The notes under the pieces are model-generated. The model worked only from the letters and a program-made list of their open reading frames with translations. It did no database searches and was not told the DNA's origin. The position numbers and the translations under genes are program-made. Positions 53,355-61,338 of a stretch of 64,000 nt of DNA are shown in pieces (the first letter of the stretch is position 1; each line of letters begins with the position of its first letter). Origin of the DNA: JBLHZY01 sp050633265 (GTDB lineage: Bacteria; Pseudomonadota; Alphaproteobacteria; Rhodobacterales; Rhodobacteraceae); contig JBOEGE010000001.1 in NCBI GenBank assembly GCA_050633265.1, positions 434,001-498,000 on the forward strand, in the 5' to 3' direction.

Positions 53355-54560
53355 TTAAGCGACCGAGAATTTCAGCAGCTTGATCGCAGCAAAGTCGCTT
53401 ACATCGCCGCCAACACGTTTGGTGGCATAGAAAAGCACATGCGGCTTGGCGCTGAACGGATCGCGCAGAATGCGAAGATCAGGGCGCTCGGCGACAGTGT
53501 AGCCAGCGTTGAAATCACCAAAGGCAATCGCAGGGCTGTCTGTGGCCACATCCGGCATGTCTTCGGCGATCAAAACGGGATAGCCCATCAAACGTGCAGG
53601 CTCGCCCGCCGCCAAACCATCCGACCACAAGAAGCGGCCATCAGCATCCTTGAGCTTGCGCACAAGACCGGCTGTTTTGGAGTTCATCACGAATGTGCCG
53701 TTGGCGCGGTACTGCGCCCCAAGCGAATAAACCAGCTCAACGATCGCATCCGCAGGGTTCACCGCATCAAAGCCGCCGTCTGTGCCCGTGGCCACATAGC
53801 CAAGCGATCCCCAAGTCCAGCTGTCATTGGCCACTTGTGCATGCGCCATGATGCCTGTTGGCTTGTCGATACCATCGCCATTGATAAAGGCCGAGGCTTC
53901 CGAGCGAGAGAACTTGTCTGCAACGCGCGAAGCAAGCCAACCCTCGATATCAAAGGCCGCATCATCCAGAAGACGCTGCGATGCTTTGGGAAGGGCCGAA
54001 AGCTCGTAAAGCGGGATCGAAATACGATCAATTGTCGGCGTGCCAGTCTCGCCAACCGAGCCAACCTCAGAAACCCAGCCTGCGCCGATGTCTGTGGTGT
54101 CGATCAAAACATCATATGATGTGGCTTCAACATTCACAACATTGGCGATCATACGGATCGAGGCTGTCGATTTCAGCACCGATTTGATGGTCTCGGATGT
54201 TTGTGGATCAACCAGATAGCCGCCGTCACCATTAACAGCAGAGCTCATGGATTTGCCTTCAAAAGCAAGGCCGCGCAGCGCGTCATCATCGCCCGAACGC
54301 ACATAGGCCTCAAAGGCCTTTTGATGGGGCGCCTCAGCAGATGCGCTGGAAGCAAGGGCCGGACGGCCGGGAGTGTAAGATTTACGATCAAGCATGGTCA
54401 GTCGCTCTTCCTGAGTTTGGAGTTTAGATTTAACTTCGGCTTGGAAGCCTTTGAGTTCGTTCACGAACCCGGCCAGCGCGGTCTTCACCTCCGCGGCCGG
54501 TGTTCGGGGTCTGTCAGACACACCGGTCCCGCCCAGAGCCTTCGTCTCGGTTTTGCTCAT
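53355..54560 (-). CDS. GTA major capsid protein (g5, HK97 fold)
   Basis: The 401-residue protein has an N-terminal helical delta domain (about 1-95), probably cleaved by the g4 protease. The HK97-fold shell domain follows: GGYLVDPQTSETIKSVLKSTASIR, RISIPLYELSALPKASQRLLDD, and FVMNSKTAGLVRKLKDADGRFLW. It forms the small GTA head. Confidence 0.95.
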   Translation of the reverse strand: MSKTETKALGGTGVSDRPRTPAAEVKTALAGFVNELKGFQAEVKSKLQTQEERLTMLDRKSYTPGRPALASSASAEAPHQKAFEAYVRSGDDDALRGLAFEGKSMSSAVNGDGGYLVDPQTSETIKSVLKSTASIRMIANVVNVEATSYDVLIDTTDIGAGWVSEVGSVGETGTPTIDRISIPLYELSALPKASQRLLDDAAFDIEGWLASRVADKFSRSEASAFINGDGIDKPTGIMAHAQVANDSWTWGSLGYVATGTDGGFDAVNPADAIVELVYSLGAQYRANGTFVMNSKTAGLVRKLKDADGRFLWSDGLAAGEPARLMGYPVLIAEDMPDVATDSPAIAFGDFNAGYTVAERPDLRILRDPFSAKPHVLFYATKRVGGDVSDFAAIKLLKFSVA

Positions 54561-54599
54561 TCAAACAATCCTGTTTATTGAGAGGTTGAGATCGCTGGC

Positions 54600-55196
54600 T
54601 CAGTCTTCGCTTTGGGCCAGCATGCGACGGGCGTCTTCAAAGGCCCCCGCCAATTCTCGCAACATGGCCGCGTCAGTGCGGGCGCGCCGGGGCGATGTGC
54701 CCTTTTGCCCCGCGCCAGCATTGCCAAGCCGCGCATCGGGAAGCATCGGGAATGTCACAAGCGAGACCTCCCAAAGCTCCAGTTCAGACAAGAGCCGCTG
54801 GCCCTTGCCATCCTTTTGCGCCCGCACCGTGCGATAGCCGATCGACAAGCCGTCAATCGCCCCCGCCTCGATCAATGCCGCAGCTTCGCGGCCCTTCTCG
54901 ATATCGGCCAGCAGGCGGCCTTTTACATAGAGACCGCGCGCGTCTTCACGCACCTCGTCCCAAATCCCGATGGGCTGCGCCGGATCATGCTGCCAAAGCA
55001 TCTTTACCCGTCGCCCAGCCCCCTCAAGCGCCTTCAATGAGCGCGCATAGGCCCCCGCCTGAACAACATCACCGCCCTGATCGCGCCGCCCAAAAAGGCT
55101 TGCGTATCCCTCGATCAAAATGCCATCCGTTACGGCGACATTCTCCCCAAGGCGGCAGAATTTATGCTCTAGCCCAGATTGAAATTTTTTATACAT
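54600..55196 (-). CDS. GTA prohead protease (g4)
   Basis: The 198-residue serine protease of the HK97 prohead family has GYASLFGRRDQGGDVV, catalytic-histidine region VKMLWQHDPAQPIG and AIDGLSIGYRTV with the catalytic serine. It trims the capsid delta domain during maturation. The ATG at 55196 (GAGG upstream) begins 1 nt after the portal stop, so no separate g3.5 gene fits between them. A longer frame overlaps portal. Confidence 0.92.
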   Translation of the reverse strand: MYKKFQSGLEHKFCRLGENVAVTDGILIEGYASLFGRRDQGGDVVQAGAYARSLKALEGAGRRVKMLWQHDPAQPIGIWDEVREDARGLYVKGRLLADIEKGREAAALIEAGAIDGLSIGYRTVRAQKDGKGQRLLSELELWEVSLVTFPMLPDARLGNAGAGQKGTSPRRARTDAAMLRELAGAFEDARRMLAQSED

Positions 55197-55197
55197 T

Positions 55198-56556
55198 TCA
55201 GCCTCTTTCATCGCTATCTTGAGGTATGTCACCGCTCACATCCGGCGCATCAGCATTGGGCGTATCGTCAACCTCTGCCCCCTCAACCTCGCCCTGATCA
55301 AAGCCCGCGCCATAAGCGTCGCCCTCATCATCCTCGCCGTAAGCGCCGCCGAAATCGTCCTCGCCGTCTTCCTCATCCGCGCCGCCAATCTCAAGCGGTG
55401 GCAGGCCAAGCATTGCCCGCTTCTCTGCGTCCGTGAGGAAATCTGCGCCCGCAACCCGTGCCCATTGCGCATCCCGCTCAAGGCTCAGCGCTGGCACCTG
55501 ATCCAGATCGGGTTTCAGCTCAATTTCCGCGCCGATATGTTCCGAAAGCCAGTGCCCAATCGCGGCCGTGACCTTGGAAACAAGCGGCAAAACCGTCAGG
55601 CGATAGAAGGCGCGATTGGCCTCCTGATAGTTGGAATAGGTCGCATCCCCTGGAATGCCCAAAAGCATCGGCGGAACCCCAAATGCCAAAGCGATCTCGC
55701 GCGCGGCCGCCTCTTTTGTCTTCTGGAATTCCATATCCGAGGGCGAGAAACCCATCGGCTTCCAATCCAAACCGCCCTCAAGCAGCATGGGTCGGCCCGC
55801 ATTTCGCGCACCCTGATGATGGCTTTCCATCTCGCTCAGCAGGCGGTCGTATTGATCCGCGCTCAGGCTCGCGCTGCCATCGACACCGCGATAAATGATC
55901 GCCCCCGAGGGCCGCGCGGCATTGTCCAAAAGCGCCTTAGACCAGCGCGACGCCGAGTTATGAACATCGACCGCGCCCGCCGCTGCTTGCATTGGCGAAA
56001 GCCCGTAATGATCGTCTTGGGGATGAAACGCCTTCATATGGCAGATCGGCGAAGCAATGCCCTCGGTCAGCCCAAAGCGATGCTTGCGCCCGCCAACCGC
56101 ATATTCATAAGCGACCGGCCAGCCATCAGCCCCAGGCACAACCCCCATCCGATCCGAGCGCAAAACATGCAGCTCCTGCGGCACGCCCGTCTCATCCAAA
56201 ACCGCTTCCAAATAGCCGTTGCCCGAAAGCAGGATCTGCCCGTAAAGCGCTTCCATCAGCTCGGCGCGCCCTTGCATCGGATTGGGCCGTGCGATCAGCG
56301 CAATCAATGGGTGCGTCTCAAACCGTTGCGCCCCATCCTGAAGCACCAATGGCAAAGCCGCCGCCGCTTCCGCGATCAGCTTGACCGAACGAAACCCAAC
56401 CGGATTGCCGACAAAACCAACCCGCGTCAGCGTGGCTGTATCGCGTGCACTCCACGCCACACCGCCAGTGTTGGCATAGCCAATCACCGGCCCGCTTGCC
56501 GATGCTTTGTGCTCTTGTGGCACGCCAGCGGCGCGCTTCATAAAGTCAAAAACCAT
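55198..56556 (-). CDS. GTA portal protein (g3)
   Basis: The 452-residue HK97-type portal protein has VGFVGNPVGFRSVKLIAEAAAALPLVL, SGNGYLEAVLDETG, and IALAFGVPPMLLGIPGDATYSNY. It forms the dodecameric DNA gate. After the usual end near residue 390, a tail of about 55 residues is very rich in Asp, Glu and Gly. The start at 56556 uses AGGAG 10 nt upstream; in-frame ATGs at 56574 and 56589 are also possible. Confidence 0.93.
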   Translation of the reverse strand: MVFDFMKRAAGVPQEHKASASGPVIGYANTGGVAWSARDTATLTRVGFVGNPVGFRSVKLIAEAAAALPLVLQDGAQRFETHPLIALIARPNPMQGRAELMEALYGQILLSGNGYLEAVLDETGVPQELHVLRSDRMGVVPGADGWPVAYEYAVGGRKHRFGLTEGIASPICHMKAFHPQDDHYGLSPMQAAAGAVDVHNSASRWSKALLDNAARPSGAIIYRGVDGSASLSADQYDRLLSEMESHHQGARNAGRPMLLEGGLDWKPMGFSPSDMEFQKTKEAAAREIALAFGVPPMLLGIPGDATYSNYQEANRAFYRLTVLPLVSKVTAAIGHWLSEHIGAEIELKPDLDQVPALSLERDAQWARVAGADFLTDAEKRAMLGLPPLEIGGADEEDGEDDFGGAYGEDDEGDAYGAGFDQGEVEGAEVDDTPNADAPDVSGDIPQDSDERG

Positions 56557-56900
56557 TCGAAAGAAGCTCCTCATGTCTCTCTTCTGCATGGCGCAACCGC
56601 GCCGCAGCACGTCCCACACCTGCCCCGCCCGCTGCCCCTAACGGACATCGGCCAAAACCCCGTATCTCATCTTTTAAATCGTGTGCAGGCGGGCAGATCA
56701 GGCTGATCTATCAGGCGGTACTTGCCGATGTGTTCGGTGCCGATCTGCCCCCGTCGCTGCTGTGAGAAAGGTTATATGACCAAAGGGTTAATCCCTCCCT
56801 CGATCAGCGCCCGCCCCGTTGCGCCCGGCCCAAACCCCGCGCGCAACCCCTTATTTATATGGCCCAGAGCATGGCAATCATGGCTCCAGCCGTTCAAACT
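56557..56900. other. Long spacer between large terminase and portal genes
   Basis: In a cluster whose genes mostly overlap, this spacer is by far the longest. It has no ORF I can support on either strand, but it holds a 15-bp perfect palindrome, AGATCAG-G-CTGATCT, at 56695-56709. GGCAGATC at about 56692 and GATCTGCC at about 56741 could pair in RNA. Confidence 0.55.
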
Positions 56901-58280
56901 TTAGCTTAATGTGCGAATTTGCGGCCGCTGATATTTGCCCGCAGGCGCGATCATCAGCTCATGAATCGCCCAAACAAGCGCATCAACCCGGTCTGGCGAT
57001 CCCTGCCCCTCAAACCCGCGCGAGGTCATCAAACACATCTGATCCTCCAACTCGCCAAGCCCGCGCATATGCTGCACGCGCCCCTGCTCATACAAAGCCG
57101 CCACAGGCTCTGCCCGCGCGACCTTCCCGCGCGAGGCCCGCACCGCACGATACGGCACAAGCGGATCAATCTGGCGCACGACCTCTTCCACGAGATCACC
57201 GCCCTGATTGACCTCGGCGATCAAACGCTCCGCCCCGTGGCGCTCCATCGCTTCAATCGCCGCCTTCGCCCAGGCCTGCGGAGAAGCGGCCGAAACGCTC
57301 GCATCCTCAAGCACATAAGCGCGCCAATTCTGCGGCGGCCCGTCTGTGATGGCCCCAACAACAACGATCCCGCATTCATCCGATCCAGCATGGCTCGTCA
57401 CCGGCGGATCAACCGCCACGACAATGCGCGTCAGCTCAGGCGGTTCTGCAAGGCGGGTCTTTTCAAGCGCGCTCGCCGTCCAAAGCGCGTCCTGAGCATC
57501 CTCAAGCAAGACCCCCTCAAGCTCTTGGCGCCCAAGCCGCGTCCCAGCATAGCGGGTGCGCACCTCTTCCAAGAAACTGTCGGCCAGATAGGCGCGGTTG
57601 GCCTCTGTCGGCGCATGGGTGCGCACGGTTGATTTGGCCGCCATGATATCCTTCAAAACGCCAATATTGCGCGGCGTCGTGGTGATCACCTGCTGTGGCC
57701 TCTCGCCAAGGCGCAGACCAAACTGCAACATATCCCAGACCTCGCGCGCGCGTTTCCACTTGGCCAATTCATCCACCCAAGCCGCATCGAATTGCGGGCC
57801 GCGCAGCGCCTCTGGCTCATGCGCTGAGAAAACCTGCGCCTGTGCACCATTGGGCCAAAGCAAACGGCGCCGCGTGGCCTGCCACTCAGGGCGTCTGTCT
57901 GGCGGCGAACAGGCTAGGATGCCACTGTCGCCAAACACCATCACATCGCGCGCCTGATCAAAGGTCTCACCCACAAGCGCCACCCGGCGCGCGCGCCCCT
58001 TATCAAGCGGGCCTGCCCCCTCAACCATCGAGCGGACCCATTCAGACCCAGCGCGCGTTTTGCCCGCCCCGCGCCCGCCCATAATGATCCAAGAGCGCCA
58101 ATCGCCAACGGGCGGCAATTGATGCGGCATCGCCCAGAAGTCAAATAAGAAAGGGAGCGCATGAAGCGCTCCCTTGGGGAGATCATTCAGAAATTTCTCC
58201 TGAATCTTGGGCTCTTGCGAGACAAGCCAATCGGCGTTGTATCTCGTCTCGGGCCCCTTCAAGGTCGAGGGCGTATCCAT
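56901..58280 (-). CDS. GTA large terminase (g2)
   Basis: The 459-residue packaging motor has Walker A GGRGAGKTRAG (about 68-78), Walker B-type FDAAWVDELAKW and the nuclease domain with VVAVDPPVT. It packages host DNA by headful. The ATG at 58280 overlaps g1 by 98 nt. Because RcGTA terminase begins at the LPKGALHALP region, a start further inside (non-ATG, near residue 30) is possible. Confidence 0.93.
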   Translation of the reverse strand: MDTPSTLKGPETRYNADWLVSQEPKIQEKFLNDLPKGALHALPFLFDFWAMPHQLPPVGDWRSWIIMGGRGAGKTRAGSEWVRSMVEGAGPLDKGRARRVALVGETFDQARDVMVFGDSGILACSPPDRRPEWQATRRRLLWPNGAQAQVFSAHEPEALRGPQFDAAWVDELAKWKRAREVWDMLQFGLRLGERPQQVITTTPRNIGVLKDIMAAKSTVRTHAPTEANRAYLADSFLEEVRTRYAGTRLGRQELEGVLLEDAQDALWTASALEKTRLAEPPELTRIVVAVDPPVTSHAGSDECGIVVVGAITDGPPQNWRAYVLEDASVSAASPQAWAKAAIEAMERHGAERLIAEVNQGGDLVEEVVRQIDPLVPYRAVRASRGKVARAEPVAALYEQGRVQHMRGLGELEDQMCLMTSRGFEGQGSPDRVDALVWAIHELMIAPAGKYQRPQIRTLS

Positions 58281-58524
58281 TAACAACTCCAGCCTCCTTC
58301 TTTTCCATTTCTTCGATCTTTGCGATGCGATCCAACAGCGCCTGTAACGCCTTGTCGTATTCGCTGATCGTGCGCGGCGTCAGTGCCGCCTCTGTCTCTG
58401 CGCCGCCCTCAACTTTGGAAATGCCTTCATCCAAAGCACGCGCGGCGCGGTGAAACGATTTCTTTGCGACAGCCAGAAGCTTATGCCGTTCTGTACCGCC
58501 GCGGGTCTTTCTATGATTTGCCAT
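58183..58524 (-). CDS. GTA small terminase (g1)
   Basis: The 113-residue charged helical protein occupies the g1 position. It has a basic N-terminus (ANHRKTRGGTERHKLLAVAKKSF) and a coiled-coil-like ALLDRIAKIEEMEKKEAG. GTA small terminases lack specific cos/pac recognition, in keeping with random packaging of host DNA. It is the first gene of the cluster. Confidence 0.82.
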   Translation of the reverse strand: MANHRKTRGGTERHKLLAVAKKSFHRAARALDEGISKVEGGAETEAALTPRTISEYDKALQALLDRIAKIEEMEKKEAGVVNGYALDLEGARDEIQRRLACLARAQDSGEISE

Positions 58525-58565
58525 GTATTTTGCTCTGCCTCTTATGCGCTCCGCACAAGAGAGAC

Positions 58566-58602
58566 AAAAAAAGCGACCCCAGGGTTGCCCCCGTGCCGCT
58601 TA
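58566..58602 (-). terminator. Leader hairpin upstream of GTA g1
   Basis: On minus, a stem of about 12 pairs (AAGCG/CGCTT at the base) closes on a GCAA tetraloop and is followed by TTTTTTT. It lies 42 nt upstream of g1 and downstream of the promoter candidate. It is either the terminator of the toxin-antitoxin transcript or an attenuator of the GTA operon. Confidence 0.7.
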
Positions 58603-58626
58603 ACTCATCTCTTCTAGCATGCCAAA

Positions 58627-58655
58627 AAGCTACTTAGCATCGTCCCGAAAGTCAA
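58627..58655 (-). promoter_or_regulatory. Promoter candidate for the GTA cluster
   Basis: TTGACT (58650-58655) and TAGCTT (58627-58632) are 17 nt apart on the minus strand. The -10 is weak (3 of 6), as expected for an activator-dependent promoter. Confidence 0.35.
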
Positions 58656-58816
58656 GAAATTTAAGGCTAACAAGGGGTTAAGGCTTAGCGCCGCTGCTTT
58701 AGGCCTATGCGCAATTGCCCGTTAACAAAGGCAAAATCAGCGCTCTGCGCACAAGCCCTGCCAAAAGCCCTAGCCCTGCGCCCGCAGCAATCACGCCTGC
58801 GAAACCGCCCCCCAAA

Positions 58817-59506
58817 TCATGCCATCCGGCGCACAATCACCGCGCCCGATACGGGCACTTCAATGCGCAAATGATCCGCCTGCACCACATTCAAAACCTG
58901 CTTAGGGCGAAAACAAACCCAGTTCTCATGGCCCCTGTGGCGCACGCTTTCATAGCGGATGCCGGCGATCTTTGCCCGCGGCCCCAAGGCCCGCACCGCC
59001 CGGCCAAAGGCTTGCGGCGCGGGGTAGCTTGCATCATCGGGGTCGTGAAATTCGGGGTGTTTGCCGATGATATCCAGATAGACCCCGCCAAGATCAGCGC
59101 GGTATTCGCGGTAGGTTTCCGCCTTGCTGTTCAGCGCACTCAAAGCGATCTCTTTGCGCAGCCCATTGGCAACCTCAAGCACCGCCGTTGTTAACGAAGT
59201 CGCCGCATACCAAGCGCCAAGGCTCGCATCCGAAAAACGCAAACCGCTCGGCGAGCCATGCAAAAACGCCGCCATAACAATGCTGGCATTCTCGCGCCCA
59301 TAGACCTGCTCTTCGCGCGCAAGCCGGGCGAGCCGTGGCGCAACAAGGCGATCATTCGTCCACCCTTCCAGAAACATCACCGCATCAAGATCATGCGGCG
59401 CACAGACATCCTCAAACGCCGGAATTGGCGGAAAACGCGATGGGATCAGCCGGCGCGTGCCCTTTGGTGCGGCCAGCTGATCATAAGCGTCCAAATCAAC
59501 GCTCAT
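58817..59506 (-). CDS. RES family NAD-degrading toxin
   Basis: The 229-residue protein matches the RES toxin family: RLIPSRFPPIPAFEDV with the conserved arginine, NASIVMAAFLHGSPSGLRFSD with the conserved residues of the RES core, and YRADLGGVYLDI. RES toxins deplete NAD+. It overlaps the upstream antitoxin gene by ATGA. It lies 292 bp upstream of the GTA cluster on the same strand. Confidence 0.9.
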   Translation of the reverse strand: MSVDLDAYDQLAAPKGTRRLIPSRFPPIPAFEDVCAPHDLDAVMFLEGWTNDRLVAPRLARLAREEQVYGRENASIVMAAFLHGSPSGLRFSDASLGAWYAATSLTTAVLEVANGLRKEIALSALNSKAETYREYRADLGGVYLDIIGKHPEFHDPDDASYPAPQAFGRAVRALGPRAKIAGIRYESVRHRGHENWVCFRPKQVLNVVQADHLRIEVPVSGAVIVRRMA

Positions 59507-60018
59507 ACGAAAACGATGTCCTCAGCCGTCACCGGCTCAAAGCTGCCCTCAGGCGCGCCGTGCCCCATATGCCCGCCGCGCCAAGCATCCAGATAACGGC
59601 GCACGCTCATGATCCCATCATGCGACCCATCCAGAATATAGCCCATCGGCGAAGCCCCGCTAAACAACGTGCCCGCATGCGCGCCCTTCAGCCAGACCAG
59701 CGCCTGATTGGGATCCTCAAACAAGATCGCAAGCGCCTTATAAATCCCCAGCACCGCCGAAATCCGCAAAAGCGTATCAAGCGGTAGGGTCACGGGCGCC
59801 TCATCCTGCGCCTTCTTCATCCACTGATGATAAGTTGATCGCCCCGGCTCGCCAAGGAGCACGATCCGCTCGCGCTCAGACAGGCCCCACTGCGCCGCAA
59901 TCGCGCGAAAGGCCCGCAAACCGGGGCCACTGGCGCGTTTGCGATCCTCAAGCGAAAGCCGGTGAAGCCCGTTTTGCTGAGGCTGAAAGGGGGTATTTTG
60001 ATGTGCGGCGAGGTGCAT
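59503..60018 (-). CDS. Xre/MbcA/ParS-type antitoxin
   Basis: The 171-residue protein has an Xre-like helix-turn-helix region (about 45-80, WGLSERERIVLLGEPGRSTYHQWM). A C-terminal toxin-binding domain follows (about 100-145, KALAILFEDPNQALVWLKG). It pairs with the RES toxin and probably represses its own promoter via the inverted repeat at 60028-60066. The ATG at 60018 has GGAGG; the ATG at 60030 is upstream of it. Confidence 0.88.
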   Translation of the reverse strand: MHLAAHQNTPFQPQQNGLHRLSLEDRKRASGPGLRAFRAIAAQWGLSERERIVLLGEPGRSTYHQWMKKAQDEAPVTLPLDTLLRISAVLGIYKALAILFEDPNQALVWLKGAHAGTLFSGASPMGYILDGSHDGIMSVRRYLDAWRGGHMGHGAPEGSFEPVTAEDIVFV

Positions 60019-60027
60019 TTTGGCCTC

Positions 60028-60066
60028 CATGTCTACTTATGGATATATAGTCCACATATAGACATG
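60028..60066. promoter_or_regulatory. 39-bp inverted repeat, antitoxin operator
   Basis: Two 16-bp arms (CATGTCTA ... TGGA) match at 13 of 16 positions around a TATATAG centre. A nested TGGA/TCCA repeat surrounds the centre. It lies directly in front of the antitoxin gene and includes AT-rich promoter-like sequence. Confidence 0.75.
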
Positions 60067-60168
60067 TCAAGTCACACCCCAACCCAAACACCCCGCGCGC
60101 CCTCTTACGGCGCGCACACACACGACCCTAACCTTTACAGCCCAACCCGGCCCAAAAGACCAAGCAAC

Positions 60169-61338
60169 CTATTGCGCTGCCCGCTCCGCCTCGATCTTGC
60201 GCCAAGCGGAAACATTGGCGTTATGCTCGGCCAAAGTCGTTGCAAAGGCATGCCCGCCCGTGCCATCGGCGACAAAGAAAATATAGGGCGTATCATCGGG
60301 GTTCAGCGCCGCTTCAATCGCCGCAAGGCCCGGATTGGCAATCGGTGTAGGGGGCAGGCCCTCGATCACATAGGTGTTATAGGGCGTCTCGCGCTGTAGC
60401 TCGCTTTGGCGCAAACCCCGCCCAAGAATGCCCTGCCCATTGGTCACGCCGTAAATCACGGTCGGGTCCGTCTGTAGCCGCATCCCCTTGTTGAGCCGGT
60501 TCACAAAAACGCTGGCAACTTGGCGCCGCTCATCGGCAAGGCCTGTTTCCTTTTCAACGATCGAGGCCATGATCAGCGCTTCTTCCTTGCTACCATAGGG
60601 CAGATCACTGGCGCGATCCTTCCAAGCGGCATCAAGGCGCTCAACCTGCTTTTCTTCCATCTTTACAATGAGATCACTGATGCTATCGCCCGGGCGAACC
60701 TCATAGGAATCCGGCGCCAGCGATCCCTCAGCCGGAAGCGTTGCGGGCGAGCCTTCCATGAAATCCGCCTGTTTCAAAGCCTCTACAATCTGCCAACTGG
60801 TCGCCCCTTCGGCCAATGCGATGCGATACCGCGTGTCAGACTGAGCACGCCGCGAAACATAAGCCTCGGGCACATCCGCGCCCTCTTCACCGGCGTCACC
60901 GGGCTCAAAACTGGCAATCTCAACGAATTTATCCGTTGCAGGATCAAGCTCGCGCACCTGAATTTGCACGCGGTTGATCCCGATGCGATAGACGATCTCA
61001 GTGCCGCAGGTCGAAGCCCCGCCGCGCGTGACCAAATCAATGATCTGCTCCATGCTCGCATGTTCAGGAACCAAAAAAGACCCCGCCTTCAGCAGCGCTG
61101 TCTTATCCGTATACTCCGCCCCGATGCGAAAGATCGAACTGCTGGTGATCGCGCCCTGCGCCTCAAGATCGCGCGAGACTTTGCTCATCGTGCCGCCCGA
61201 TGGCACCCGAAGGCAAATCGGCTCATCCAAAGGCCCCTCAGCGCTAAACTGCGCCTTGCCCCAGACCAAAGCCCCACCCGCCAAAAACAAAACCACCACA
61301 AAAAGCGACAAGGCATTTGAGGCGATATGGCGCCACAT
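60169..61338 (-). CDS. mltG: Endolytic murein transglycosylase MltG
   Basis: The 389-residue protein has an N-terminal membrane helix (SLFVVVLFLAGGALVWG). The YceG domain contains the catalytic glutamate in ALIMASIVEKETGLADER and TDPTVIYGVTNGQG. It cleaves nascent peptidoglycan and helps set glycan chain length. It overlaps fabF by 1 nt (TGATG), the usual fabF-mltG arrangement in alphaproteobacteria. Confidence 0.95.
   Translation of the reverse strand: MWRHIASNALSLFVVVLFLAGGALVWGKAQFSAEGPLDEPICLRVPSGGTMSKVSRDLEAQGAITSSSIFRIGAEYTDKTALLKAGSFLVPEHASMEQIIDLVTRGGASTCGTEIVYRIGINRVQIQVRELDPATDKFVEIASFEPGDAGEEGADVPEAYVSRRAQSDTRYRIALAEGATSWQIVEALKQADFMEGSPATLPAEGSLAPDSYEVRPGDSISDLIVKMEEKQVERLDAAWKDRASDLPYGSKEEALIMASIVEKETGLADERRQVASVFVNRLNKGMRLQTDPTVIYGVTNGQGILGRGLRQSELQRETPYNTYVIEGLPPTPIANPGLAAIEAALNPDDTPYIFFVADGTGGHAFATTLAEHNANVSAWRKIEAERAAQ

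Noticed and set aside
55219..56706. 495-codon plus-strand frame opposite the portal gene
   Set aside because: It is a shadow frame: the portal frame has clear domain matches and this one is Arg/His-rich without motifs.
43491..58524. Active prophage
   Set aside because: No integrase, repressor, replication, holin or endolysin genes are present, no attachment repeats were found, and the order is that of a GTA.
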